DNA of 64,000 bases from an uncultured Bacteroidales bacterium (GCA_902801485.1 CADCIP010000011.1:16992-80991); one strand, 5' to 3'. Positions 25,137-34,197 are shown, counted from the stretch's first letter. The notes: generated by a model from the sequence alone, not told the origin. Program-made: numbers and translations.

Positions 25137-27713
25137 CTACTCGGCTTCTATTCTAATCATATCTTGGTACCAATCCATAATCCTTTTAAACTTCTCTGCT
25201 GAACTAGAAGGTACAAGTACCTGTTCTAAAGAAAAGCACCAACCAAAGGCGCAATCGCCAATAGATTCTATGGTGTTAGGCAGATTAATGGTCTTTAAGT
25301 TTGATGCAAAGAAAGCATATTCACCGATTTCTTTTATCCCGTTTGGCACAGAGAATGAATCGCCTTTGCCCCAATATGATATTAACTTAGTGTTGTTCTC
25401 ATAAAGAGCATCATTGTCTATAACGAACTTAGATGAATAACTGATAATTTCTAATGCATTACCGTCTGTATCCATTTCTATAAACGGGTTAATACCCATC
25501 TTTTGTACAGATTCTGGTATGATAATCTTTTTAGACTTACATCCATAAAAAGCATGATCATCTATAAATTCGACCTCATCTGGGATGACAAACTCTTCGG
25601 TCTTTGCGAAGCATTGTATTAACCTTTTCTTTCCTTTTGTATATAACGTATTATTATCAACCTCAAAATAGGATGAATAACATTTGATTTCAGACAAATA
25701 TTTATTAAATGGTGAATGCCCTATTGTTTTTATTGATGAAGGAATCACTATTTTATCGAGGTATGAGTAATCATATTCAGATCCTAAATCACAAAATGCA
25801 TCAGCATCAATACTATCTGTCCCTTCTAAAATATGATACTCGTTAATATAGTATGACCACAATCCTTTTATTGTCTTTCTGTCTTCACTATATATTGCGG
25901 TATTATTATCAAACCAATATTTCCCCAATTCCGAAAATTCTTTTTGTGCCTCCTTGTTTCCTAATTGTGCTGAAATCTTATATAATCTTATAGCTTCATT
26001 AAAGTTATATTTTATAGAATCTTTATATCGCCAATAAGATTTCCCTATTTTGAAGATTTCTTCTGCAAGAGTATCCATATTAATATAAACGTCATCATCA
26101 TTCCCGATGCTAACAAATTTGTCGGTAAATTCGGGGAATCTGCTAGTAAAGTAATTAATCCGGCTTTCCAACACAAATATGTGCTGGATATTAGGACAAT
26201 CATCAAAAGCAGTCTCGTCAACATCCGTATTACAACCAGTAACACATACATCAGAAAGATTTTCACATAACATAAATGCTCTTCTCCCTATGTGACTGAC
26301 ATTCATGGGTACAATGATATATTCTATATCGGATACTGAAAAGGCAAATTCTTCAATTACCTGCAGACAGGTTGGTAACTTTATTCTTTTTGCTCTGCAA
26401 AAACTGAGTGCATATGCTCCAATAATCTTAGTGTTAGGATTTAAATCAAGTACTTCACTTGTTGAATTTGTACTGGAAATAAGTCTGGAATAATCATTTG
26501 AATATAAAATATTTTTTCCCAGTTTAAACCATTTAGAATCACAATAAATAGCGAGGCCAATACATCCTGCAAAAGGATTTATGCCTATAATCGAAACGGT
26601 CGCTGGTATTTTTATTCCCCTAAGGAAATGGTTGTCACCTTCATAATTATTAAAAGCTAAATCACATATAACTATTGTACCTTCTTTTATATTATATATA
26701 CCAATGTTCGAATATGAGCCAAAGCCAAGAATTCTCTTTCCGTCATCAGAGTACATAGCTCCGTCATCATCACGAAGCTTTTCATCATACTCAAATGGAC
26801 TAGTTGAAAGATTGTCTACATTTAACAAATCTGGGTGTTGAATGTGCAAATTTTGGTTATTGCATAATAAAACTAATAGTGCTGTCAAGTTATTTACACC
26901 ATCAATAGTACTTGGAAAAATTTCTTTAAATATAGTGCAATCACCTAAATCCTGATAATCTTCTGCCGAAAATAATAGACAACCATCAGTACAATATTTA
27001 TCAAACAAAAGTCTGTTGAGATATATTGCCTCTAAAGAAAGTAATGCAGAAACTAGTGAGAAATCATCAATATGCTCATCAAAATCATCTTCTGTTCTTG
27101 CTGGATGACGGAAATCAGGACTGCCTAATTCTCTTGCCTTTTGACCCTTCATGGCTGGCACATACATGCCATCATAATCCACCAATACCAGCGTGCCATC
27201 TTCACAAACTAGAATGTTGTCTGGCTTCAGATCGCCATGAGCAAAAGGTTGTGGAATGAGCCATTGAGCCAATTGGCTGAAACGATAGGCAAGCATTTCG
27301 AGGGCATACTTGTCATCAAGGTTCTCTCGTAGATATTTATCCAATGTCTTTCCCTCTACCCAGTCCATCAATAATACAGGGAACTCTGTTTCATCGGTCT
27401 GCTCAGTATCCACAAACAGTTCTTTCTCAAGATATTTTATTAAAAGAATGTATGGACTATCAACAGTCGCTAATTCCTCTGTTATCAGCTTATATGCCTC
27501 TGCCCTTCCTTCCTGTTCCTTTGTAAAGCACTTAACAGCATAAAGTTTATCCGTCTGCTCGTCCTTCATCTTGAATACCACAGCAAAGTTACCACTTGTC
27601 ATCACAGGCAGACCATCATCATCCAATACAGGACGAAGATGCTTCAACTGGTCGAAGTTGTCCTCTGCAGCCTTTATGGCCTCAATGTATTCTGATATCA
27701 GTGGGTAGCTCAT
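25137..27713 (-). CDS. Cytoplasmic Ser/Thr kinase fused to BspA-type LRRs and a Sel1-like repeat
   Basis: I choose the ATG at 27713 (858 residues) because the longer frame to 27737 starts at the promoter box. The kinase domain (about 30-235) is complete: glycine-loop region SGNFAVVF, beta3 Lys61 (YAVKCF), catalytic loop HGDLKPDN (149-156), DYD (169-171) and the GSPDFRHP segment. It is then followed by LRR_5 repeats of the BspA type, a Sel1-like helical stretch (EAIRLYKISAQLGNKEAQKEF), and more LRR_5 repeats. No signal peptide or membrane helix is present, so these repeats should face the cytoplasm, unusual for BspA-type repeats. It is the first gene of the operon and the best candidate for its active kinase. 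Confidence 0.87.
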   Translation of the reverse strand: MSYPLISEYIEAIKAAEDNFDQLKHLRPVLDDDGLPVMTSGNFAVVFKMKDEQTDKLYAVKCFTKEQEGRAEAYKLITEELATVDSPYILLIKYLEKELFVDTEQTDETEFPVLLMDWVEGKTLDKYLRENLDDKYALEMLAYRFSQLAQWLIPQPFAHGDLKPDNILVCEDGTLVLVDYDGMYVPAMKGQKARELGSPDFRHPARTEDDFDEHIDDFSLVSALLSLEAIYLNRLLFDKYCTDGCLLFSAEDYQDLGDCTIFKEIFPSTIDGVNNLTALLVLLCNNQNLHIQHPDLLNVDNLSTSPFEYDEKLRDDDGAMYSDDGKRILGFGSYSNIGIYNIKEGTIVICDLAFNNYEGDNHFLRGIKIPATVSIIGINPFAGCIGLAIYCDSKWFKLGKNILYSNDYSRLISSTNSTSEVLDLNPNTKIIGAYALSFCRAKRIKLPTCLQVIEEFAFSVSDIEYIIVPMNVSHIGRRAFMLCENLSDVCVTGCNTDVDETAFDDCPNIQHIFVLESRINYFTSRFPEFTDKFVSIGNDDDVYINMDTLAEEIFKIGKSYWRYKDSIKYNFNEAIRLYKISAQLGNKEAQKEFSELGKYWFDNNTAIYSEDRKTIKGLWSYYINEYHILEGTDSIDADAFCDLGSEYDYSYLDKIVIPSSIKTIGHSPFNKYLSEIKCYSSYFEVDNNTLYTKGKKRLIQCFAKTEEFVIPDEVEFIDDHAFYGCKSKKIIIPESVQKMGINPFIEMDTDGNALEIISYSSKFVIDNDALYENNTKLISYWGKGDSFSVPNGIKEIGEYAFFASNLKTINLPNTIESIGDCAFGWCFSLEQVLVPSSSAEKFKRIMDWYQDMIRIEAE

Positions 27714-27734
27714 TGTTTTTAGGTTTTTATGCCA

Positions 27735-27742
27735 CAAAGATA
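27735..27742 (-). promoter_or_regulatory. -7 box of the kinase/DarT/NADAR operon
   Basis: TATCTTTG on the minus strand lies 21 bp before the ATG at 27713. A weak TTTT occupies the -33 position at 19 bases. Genes down to 15830 are on this strand with gaps of at most 45 bp or overlaps, so this is probably the main promoter. Confidence 0.5.
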
Positions 27743-27814
27743 AAATCTTTTTCAGAAATGAAAAAGGGATTCAATAAAAATTCAATTTCCACAAGGCTTG
27801 TGGAAGTTATTGGC

Positions 27815-27859
27815 ATTCTTATTCGCACAAAGAAAAAGGGGGTGTTTTCTTAAGAAAAA
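27815..27859 (+). repeat. Flanking direct repeat, right copy
   Basis: This is the counterpart of 14658-14701 in the same orientation: ATTCGCACAAAG, A/G run, TGTTTTCTTA, GAAAAA. It lies about 75 bp upstream of the operon promoter. The centre TTTTCTTAAGAAAA is a palindrome here and is imperfect in the left copy. Confidence 0.6.
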
Positions 27860-27926
27860 CGCAGAATTATTTAGTTGACAGGTGGAAGTTGAGAGTTTTC
27901 CGTTTCGACTCGATGATGATCATGGG

Positions 27927-28970
27927 TTACTTTTTCTTTCCACCTTCGTTTAAGAACTTGCAAAATTCCACCAAACTTTGCTGAATCACACCACCAACCT
28001 GAAGTTGCTCCTTATATTGCGCCACCATTGTTGGCGACATGCTACGATTCAACGCATAACGTACTACTTCCATATCAGCATCTTTGCAAAGAAGAATACC
28101 TATGCTTGGATTCTCGTTCGAGCGACGTTCTTCTTGATCAAGAGCCTCTAAATAGAACTCGAGCTGGCCCAAGTCCTTAGGATGAAAATCTGTTGTCTTC
28201 AACTCAATAGCAACCATACATTGCAGCAGTCGATGATAAAAAAGCAAATCTACCTTGAAAGTCTTACTACCCACTGTTACACGATGCTCGTCATCAATAA
28301 ACAGAAAGTCTTTTCCCATTTCCAGAATAAAATCTTTCATGTGAGTAATAATCTCTTTTCTCAGTTTAGACTCCTTATATCGCAAAGGTAATCCTAACAT
28401 ATCTAAATATACTTTCTCCTTAAAGAGTATTGGAGAATTCGGATATGTCCTCGCCATCGTATTAGACTGGACATTCTTTCCACTAAGCAGAGAACTCATA
28501 GCATCCGTCTTAATGGCACGAACCAGTTCTTTATTCTCCAATCGTTCCCTTCCAGCATATAGTATATAAAACAAACGTTCTGCATCTGTCTTACACCTGT
28601 TTAGAACGATCTGGTGGTTCGTCCATCCTGTACAAAACAGTACATTTGGAATTTGTGCCATTTCGAATGGCACAATTACAGAATCATCCATTTGTGCCGT
28701 TTCGAATGGCACAACATGTTTATAGGCTTTCATATCCGTTTCTGCCAGTAAAGAAGCGAAGGATGTTGTAGAATATGTATCATATAGTTGGACCATCTTG
28801 TAGATAGTTCGATAACTCCATCCTCGAACAGCAGGATCTTGGGTATGGATGTACTCAGCCAATTGCCTCACCACGCCATCACCCCAAGCGGACGATTTCA
28901 GCTTGTTAGAAACATATCCACCCACTTTCCATACCATTGCCATTGATTCGTTATTCACTACACGAACCAC
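27927..28970 (-). CDS. DUF1016 (YhcG-type) PD-(D/E)XK nuclease family protein, short N-terminus
   Basis: The 347-residue protein has the N-terminal DUF1016 helical domain (AWGDGVVRQLAEYI, GWSYRTIYKMVQLYD) and the C-terminal nuclease-like domain. That domain has SKTFKVDLLFYHRLL (Asp) and MVAIELKT (Glu-x-Lys). YhcG proteins are often carried in restriction or defence loci. The only normal start is GTG at 28970. The in-frame sequence upstream encodes IIAAHRERV, which looks like the family N-terminus, but it reaches a stop without ATG, GTG or TTG. The gene may therefore have lost its original start. Confidence 0.78.
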   Translation of the reverse strand: MVRVVNNESMAMVWKVGGYVSNKLKSSAWGDGVVRQLAEYIHTQDPAVRGWSYRTIYKMVQLYDTYSTTSFASLLAETDMKAYKHVVPFETAQMDDSVIVPFEMAQIPNVLFCTGWTNHQIVLNRCKTDAERLFYILYAGRERLENKELVRAIKTDAMSSLLSGKNVQSNTMARTYPNSPILFKEKVYLDMLGLPLRYKESKLRKEIITHMKDFILEMGKDFLFIDDEHRVTVGSKTFKVDLLFYHRLLQCMVAIELKTTDFHPKDLGQLEFYLEALDQEERRSNENPSIGILLCKDADMEVVRYALNRSMSPTMVAQYKEQLQVGGVIQQSLVEFCKFLNEGGKKK

Positions 28971-29596
28971 CCTTTCTCGATGGGCAGCTATAATACTATA
29001 AACAGCCCGCAGTACCAGTTGTAGGGATTAATGAATGAAGTTTACTATCAGCTATATGTCATAAGCATATTAACTTCCCATATTACAAAAAACATCTCTG
29101 AAGCTCGATGGTTATCGGGATTATTGGACGGGAGGTTGGATGGTTTTAACCTCCCGTCTGTTCAAGGAAGATGGTTGTCGGCCTTAGACGTGATTTTTGT
29201 AATTTGAAGGTTTTTGTAAATTTCTCTGCTCTGAAACACGAAATATGTAAATATATTTCCTAAATGTCCCTGTTTAATGGGTTAAGAGGAATATTTGTAA
29301 CCCTTAAGGGCCACAAAATTTTCTATTAATAACAACATGCATTTCTCTATAATAGTGGTTGTTTGGACTAAATGAAGGTGCTTTAATATGTAAAGATTAA
29401 TTGTGTATTGAAAATATTTGACATTCCAAAAGAGCGAAAACGTCCTTTGGATTCCTTGTTAACCAAGAAAAATTTACTGCCTCGTGTGGCGGCAAAAATT
29501 TCTACGTGCGACGGCAAGTTTTTTCTAACATGGCATGTGAATGAGGGAAAGAGAGGCAATGGGAAAAATATTTACTTAAATAAAATGGTTTTTTTG

Positions 29597-29627
29597 TTTG
29601 GCTTCTGCTCGCTTATTCGTAACTTTG
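29597..29627 (+). promoter_or_regulatory. cysE promoter P1
   Basis: TTTG at 29597-29600, 19 bases, then TAACTTTG at 29620-29627. The spacer end GCTCGCTTATTCG is nearly the same as in the tRNA-Leu promoter at 47402-47433. Confidence 0.65.
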
Positions 29628-29678
29628 AGGCTATCGCCTCGAAATTACTTCATCTCGGCATAAAAAAAGAAGAATTCT

Positions 29679-29709
29679 TTTGTTCTGCTCTCGATTTTTC
29701 GTAATTTTG
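29679..29709 (+). promoter_or_regulatory. cysE promoter P2
   Basis: TTTG at 29679-29682, 19 bases, then TAATTTTG at 29702-29709, about 31 bp before the cysE ATG. Its position rules out the longer frame that begins at 29680. Confidence 0.7.
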
Positions 29710-29739
29710 CCCCCACTTATTGATACATTATATATTTTT

Positions 29740-30693
29740 ATGAGTGCTACAACACTGAATAATCTGATGGAACAGACTGTGGCCGAGTTGTCTGAAAGCA
29801 GCTCGTTACGTGGTTTGTTCCATAAGCACAACGATGGTGAGCCCTTACCTTCAGGAGCCGTTTTATCGGAAATCGTTGATTTGTGCCGCGCCATCATTTT
29901 CCCTGGTTTTTACGGTAATTCTACGTTGAACAGCCAGACGCTCCGCTACCACATTGGCATGAATGTGGAACGCCTATATACCTTGCTGTGGCAACAGATT
30001 CAGGCAGGACTTTGTTTCTGTAGGAAAGACGATGATTGCAATGATGAACTGTCAACGGTCAACTCTCAACTGTCAACTTCCAAAGCTCAGGAGATGGCCG
30101 AATGTTTCATAGCCAAACTGCCCCAGTTGAGGAGCATTCTGGCTACCGATGTGGAGGCTGCCTATAATGGCGACCCTGCAGCAGAATCATACGGCGAGAT
30201 TATCAGTTGCTATCCTGTTATCAAGGCTATCACCAACTATCGTATTGCTCACGAACTGCTCGTCTTGGGTGTGCCCCTCATCCCCAGAATCATTACTGAG
30301 ATGGCGCATAGCGAGACGGGAATAGATATTCATCCAGCTGCCACCATTGGCTCGCACTTTACCATCGACCATGGAACGGGTGTAGTAATTGGGGCAACCT
30401 GTATCATCGGCAACAACGTGAAGCTGTATCAGGGCGTAACGCTGGGTGCCAAGAGCTTCCCATTGGACGAGAAGGGTAATCCCATAAAGGGTGTTCCCCG
30501 TCACCCGATCCTGGAGGACGATGTTATCGTATATAGTAACGCTACAATATTGGGTCGTATTACACTGGCCAGAGGAACTGTGGTAGGCGGTAACCTGTGG
30601 GTTACGGAGAGTACGCAGCCGGGCGAACAACTGGTTCAGGCCAAGAAGCGTAAGAGTCACGTGGTAAGACCCGAGGATTGGGGAGGACTGTGA
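29740..30693 (+). CDS. cysE: Serine O-acetyltransferase
   Basis: I use the ATG at 29740 (317 residues), just after promoter P2. The N-terminal helical domain is followed by the left-handed beta-helix: HPAATIGSHFTIDHGTGVVIGATCIIGN, with catalytic Asp/His in IDHGTG, and then a long excursion (VTLGAKSFPLDEKGNP) typical of EpsC-type Bacteroidetes enzymes. It makes O-acetylserine from serine and acetyl-CoA, the first step to cysteine. Residues 104-114 (LSTVNSQLSTS) are encoded by a copy of the intergenic word repeat CTGTCAAC/CTCTCAAC and look like an inserted linker. The cysteine synthase gene is not in the window. Confidence 0.9.
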   Translation: MSATTLNNLMEQTVAELSESSSLRGLFHKHNDGEPLPSGAVLSEIVDLCRAIIFPGFYGNSTLNSQTLRYHIGMNVERLYTLLWQQIQAGLCFCRKDDDCNDELSTVNSQLSTSKAQEMAECFIAKLPQLRSILATDVEAAYNGDPAAESYGEIISCYPVIKAITNYRIAHELLVLGVPLIPRIITEMAHSETGIDIHPAATIGSHFTIDHGTGVVIGATCIIGNNVKLYQGVTLGAKSFPLDEKGNPIKGVPRHPILEDDVIVYSNATILGRITLARGTVVGGNLWVTESTQPGEQLVQAKKRKSHVVRPEDWGGL

Positions 30694-30728
30694 GAGAGTT
30701 GATAGTTTAGAGTTGATAGTTTAGAGTT
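30693..30728 (+). repeat. GTTTAGAGTT/GTTGATAG word repeat
   Basis: Two copies of GTTGATAGTTTAGAGTT lie between cysE and the methyltransferase gene, the same words as at 4968-5052. Confidence 0.75.
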
Positions 30729-30747
30729 AAAACAATAAATTAATTTC

Positions 30748-32187
30748 ATGGAGTTTGAAATGATTGCAAAGACCTTTCAGGGTCTTGAAGAGGTGTTGGC
30801 AAAGGAACTTACTGACCTGGGTGCCGACAATATACAGATAGGCAGACGTATGGTAAGCTTTACCGGCGACAAGGAAATGATGTACCGTGCCAACTTCCAG
30901 TTGCGAACTGCCATAAAGATACTGAAACCCATCAAACACTTCCGCGCTACCAGCGCCGACGAGGTGTATGATGCCATCAAGGAGATTGACTGGACCGAAT
31001 ACCTGAGCAACGAGACAACGTTTGCCGTTGACAGCGTGGTATTCAGCAATGAGTTCCGACACAGCAAGTTTGTGGCTTACAAGGTGAAGGATGCCATTGT
31101 GGACCAGTTCCGCGAGAAGACAGGCAACCGACCCAACATCCGTATCAACAACCCCGACCTGCAGCTGCACATCCATGTGGCTGAATACGACTGCACCCTT
31201 TCGCTGGACAGTTCTGGCGAGAGCCTGCATCGCAGAGGCTATCGTCAGGAGAGTGTAGAGGCTCCCCTGAACGAGGTGCTGGCAGCCGGTATCATCATGC
31301 TGACGGGTTGGCATGGGCAGTGCGACCTTATCGACCCTATGTGCGGAAGCGGTACCATCGCCATCGAGGCTGCGCTGATAGCCAGAGGCATCGCACCAGG
31401 TGTGTACAGAAAGGAATATGCCTTTGAGAAATGGTCTGACTTCGACCAGGAACTTTTCGATAAGGTTTATGAGGACGACAGTCAGGAGCATCCCTTCGAG
31501 CATCATATCTACGGCTATGACATCAGTCGTCCTGCCGTAGCCATTGCCACTACCAACGTGAAGGCTGCCGGTCTGAGCAAGGAAATTACCGTTCAGCAGC
31601 AGGATTTCGCTAACTTCACCCAGCCGAAGGAGAAGAGTATCATCATTACGAATCCGCCCTATGGAGAACGTATCTCTGCTCCCGACCTGTTGGGGCTTTA
31701 CAAGATGATTGGTGAGAGACTAAAGCATCAGTTCATAGACAACGAGGCTTGGGTGCTGAGCTACCGGGAGGAATGTTTCGACCAGATTGGCCTGAAACCC
31801 TCGCTGCGCACACCGCTGTACAACGGAAGTCTGGAATGCGAGTTGCGCAAGTATCAGATATTCAGCGGCAAGTTCAACGACATGCGTGCTGAGGGTGGCG
31901 ACATAAAGACCGCCAAGGAACGCCGCATGATGGCTGACCACAAACGCTTCAAGCAGCACCGTGAGTTCAAGGACAAACTGGAGGAAAATCCCAAGGAGAG
32001 AATGCGCAAGCCCAAAAGGGACGATTGGGAAGACAGACGCGACTTTAAGAAAGGCAAGGGCGACCGCAAGGACTTCCGCAAGGAAGGCGGGAAGAGCTTT
32101 GACCGTGGACCCAAGAAATCTTTCGATCGCAACAAGGGCGGCAACAAGAAGTTCGGCAAAAGATATTTTGATAACGATGAAGATTAA
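30748..32187 (+). CDS. rlmL: THUMP-domain 23S rRNA guanine-N2 methyltransferase, RlmL-like, with basic tail
   Basis: The 479-residue protein has an N-terminal THUMP region (about 50-155) and a Rossmann methyltransferase domain. The SAM motif is DPMCGSGTI (from Asp196) and the catalytic NPPYGER starts at Asn302. E. coli RlmL modifies G2445 and carries a second RlmK domain, which is absent here. Instead the last roughly 100 residues are a highly charged disordered tail (RKPKRDDWEDRRDF, KKSFDRNKGG), presumably RNA-binding. Its last 11 bp overlap the next gene, whose ATG sits in the tail codons. Substrate position is by family similarity. Confidence 0.82.
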   Translation: MEFEMIAKTFQGLEEVLAKELTDLGADNIQIGRRMVSFTGDKEMMYRANFQLRTAIKILKPIKHFRATSADEVYDAIKEIDWTEYLSNETTFAVDSVVFSNEFRHSKFVAYKVKDAIVDQFREKTGNRPNIRINNPDLQLHIHVAEYDCTLSLDSSGESLHRRGYRQESVEAPLNEVLAAGIIMLTGWHGQCDLIDPMCGSGTIAIEAALIARGIAPGVYRKEYAFEKWSDFDQELFDKVYEDDSQEHPFEHHIYGYDISRPAVAIATTNVKAAGLSKEITVQQQDFANFTQPKEKSIIITNPPYGERISAPDLLGLYKMIGERLKHQFIDNEAWVLSYREECFDQIGLKPSLRTPLYNGSLECELRKYQIFSGKFNDMRAEGGDIKTAKERRMMADHKRFKQHREFKDKLEENPKERMRKPKRDDWEDRRDFKKGKGDRKDFRKEGGKSFDRGPKKSFDRNKGGNKKFGKRYFDNDED

Positions 32188-34183
32188 ACTGATATTGGCA
32201 TCTTTGCTCATGTTGGCAACACAAGCAATGGCACAGAAACTGTTTACGCTGGAGGAACTGAACTTCGGCGGTAAGAACTATAGGGTTTCCGTTCCCCAAC
32301 GTTGGAACTATAGCTGGCAGGAAGGGAAACTGATTCTGAAAGACGGAGACAAGACCGTTCAGGTAGATCCCGCAACAGGTAAAACGACGGACTATCAGGA
32401 ACCGGAAAAGCCCAACCGACCCAATCCGAGAGGCTTGTTGGAGTGGTGCAAGGCTTCGAATGCTGCAGCTTTCCTTCGCGACAATAACCTGTGGGTCCGT
32501 TATGCCGACGGGCACGATGTGCAACTGTCGGAGGACGGCTCACGTGAAATAGTATATGGACAGAGCGTTCACCGCGACGAGTTCGGTATCTATAAGGGAA
32601 CCTTCTGGAGCAACAATGGCAAGAAGTTGGCTTTCTACCGTATGGACCAGAGTATGGTGGCTGACTATCCGCAGGTAAACACCTTTAAGCGTGAAGCGGA
32701 GTTGGAGCCCGACAAGTATCCTATGGCAGGAATGACTTCACATCAGGTAACCATTGGCATCTTTGATTTAGATACAGAGAAAACCATCTACCTGAACGTT
32801 GGCGACCCCACCGACCGCTATTTCACCAATATTGCTTGGGGACCAGACGACAAGACATTGTACCTGTATGAGCTGAACCGCGACCAGAACCATTGCACAT
32901 TAGATGCCTATGATGTGGCCACAGGCAATAAGATAAAGACACTCTATACTGAGACAAGCGATAAATACGTAGAACCCTTGCATCCCATTACCTTCTTGCC
33001 TTGGGACAGCAACAAGTTTATTTTCTGGAGCTGGAAAGATGGTTTTACACATCTTTACCTGATGGATGTGAACACCTTGAAGCAGGAGCAGCTAACCTCC
33101 GGCAAATGGGTGGTAAAGAGCATTGCGGGATTCTGCCAGGCTACCAAGAGCGCTATCATCATAACCAAGGAGGCTAATGTATTACAACGTAACATTTATT
33201 CGCTTTCCCTGAAGACAAAAAAGCGCACACTGCTGGACAACGGCAAGGGCGTTCATCAGGCAAACCTGTCGGAAGACGGCCTTTGGGTGCTGGATACCTG
33301 GCAAGAGCCGGATGTTCCCCGTGCCTATGCTGTCACCAATACCAAGACGGGCAAGAGCACTTTGCTACAGACAGCTCCCAACCCTTGGGAAGGATGGTAC
33401 CAGCCTATCTTCGAGAGCGGAAGCGTGAAAGCTGAAGACGGAATAACTGATTTGTACTGGCGTATGGTAAAGCCAGCCGACTTCGACCCCAGCAAGAAAT
33501 ATCCCACAGTGGTTTATGTATATGGCGGTCCGCATGCTCACAGCATAGATGCTTCCTGGCATTGGGCCAGTCGCAGTTGGGAAACCTACATGGCGCAGAA
33601 GGGCTATATCCTCTTTATACTCGACAACAGAGGCAGCGAGGACCGCGGTCGTGACTTCGAGCAGGCTACTTTCCGTCATCTGGGTCAGGTGGAGATGCGC
33701 GACCAGATGAGCGGTGTGAACTATCTGAAGAGCCTTCCCTATGTGGATGCCGACAGAATAGGTGTTCACGGATGGAGCTTTGGCGGCTTTATGACTACAT
33801 CGCTGATGACCACTTATCCCGAGGTCTTCAAGGTGGGTGTGGCAGGCGGCCCTGTTATCGACTGGAAATGGTACGAGGTGATGTACGGTGAGCGTTATAT
33901 GGATACGCCAGAACAGAATCCTGAGGGCTACGAGCAGACGAGTCTTATCAACAAGGCCAAAAACCTGAAGGGCAAGCTGCAGATTATCATCGGCATGAAC
34001 GACCCCACGGTGGTGCCTCAGCATGCTTTGCAGTTCCTGAATGCTTGTGCCGAGGCGGGTACTCAGCCCGATTTCTTCGTCTATCCAGGTGAGGGACATA
34101 ATATGGCAGGGCACAAGAGTGTGCATCTGCATGAACGTATAACACAATATTTTGAAGACTACTTAAAGCCCGCGAAGCGGTAA
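32177..34183 (+). CDS. Dipeptidyl-peptidase IV-like serine peptidase (S9)
   Basis: I use the ATG at 32177 (668 residues), which gives a signal peptide (LATQAMAQ). The frame is open further upstream only as a shadow of the methyltransferase. The N-terminal DPP-IV beta-propeller ([10 protein letters not shown] to about 400) is followed by an alpha/beta-hydrolase domain. Its triad is Ser534 in GWSFGG, Asp609 in GMNDPTVV and His641 in GEGHNM. These enzymes remove Xaa-Pro or Xaa-Ala dipeptides from peptides in the periplasm. The protein is a little shorter than Porphyromonas DPP IV (about 720), so substrate range is uncertain. Confidence 0.88.
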   Translation: MKIKLILASLLMLATQAMAQKLFTLEELNFGGKNYRVSVPQRWNYSWQEGKLILKDGDKTVQVDPATGKTTDYQEPEKPNRPNPRGLLEWCKASNAAAFLRDNNLWVRYADGHDVQLSEDGSREIVYGQSVHRDEFGIYKGTFWSNNGKKLAFYRMDQSMVADYPQVNTFKREAELEPDKYPMAGMTSHQVTIGIFDLDTEKTIYLNVGDPTDRYFTNIAWGPDDKTLYLYELNRDQNHCTLDAYDVATGNKIKTLYTETSDKYVEPLHPITFLPWDSNKFIFWSWKDGFTHLYLMDVNTLKQEQLTSGKWVVKSIAGFCQATKSAIIITKEANVLQRNIYSLSLKTKKRTLLDNGKGVHQANLSEDGLWVLDTWQEPDVPRAYAVTNTKTGKSTLLQTAPNPWEGWYQPIFESGSVKAEDGITDLYWRMVKPADFDPSKKYPTVVYVYGGPHAHSIDASWHWASRSWETYMAQKGYILFILDNRGSEDRGRDFEQATFRHLGQVEMRDQMSGVNYLKSLPYVDADRIGVHGWSFGGFMTTSLMTTYPEVFKVGVAGGPVIDWKWYEVMYGERYMDTPEQNPEGYEQTSLINKAKNLKGKLQIIIGMNDPTVVPQHALQFLNACAEAGTQPDFFVYPGEGHNMAGHKSVHLHERITQYFEDYLKPAKR

Positions 34184-34197
34184 AAATACAAGTAATT

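Larger units (their letters stand above)
28971..29739. other. Long gene-poor gap with hairpin and two cysE promoters
   Basis: I see no supported gene. 28971-29034 holds the possible decayed 5' end of the DUF1016 gene. A perfect 11-bp inverted repeat (GACGGGAGGTT at 29127-29137 with 29148-29158) forms a hairpin without a T-tract. The last 140 bp carry two plus-strand promoters for cysE. A 98-codon frame near 29408-29704 spans these promoters and looks non-coding. Confidence 0.55.

Noticed and set aside
29127-29158. Hairpin with 11-bp stem as a terminator
   Set aside because: Stem is perfect but lacks a T-run and no gene ends nearby; kept only as a note in the gap entry.
15047-29700. Prophage or transposon
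   Set aside because: No integrase, transposase, capsid or tail genes and no terminal inverted repeats were seen; the A1S_2505-type domain alone is not evidence of phage.
29408-29704. Open frame of 98 codons upstream of cysE
   Set aside because: It spans both cysE promoters and low-complexity DNA, and resembles no protein I know.
31961-32176. N-terminal extension of the S9 peptidase
   Set aside because: Arg/Lys-rich out-of-frame reading of the methyltransferase tail; the later ATG gives a proper signal peptide.
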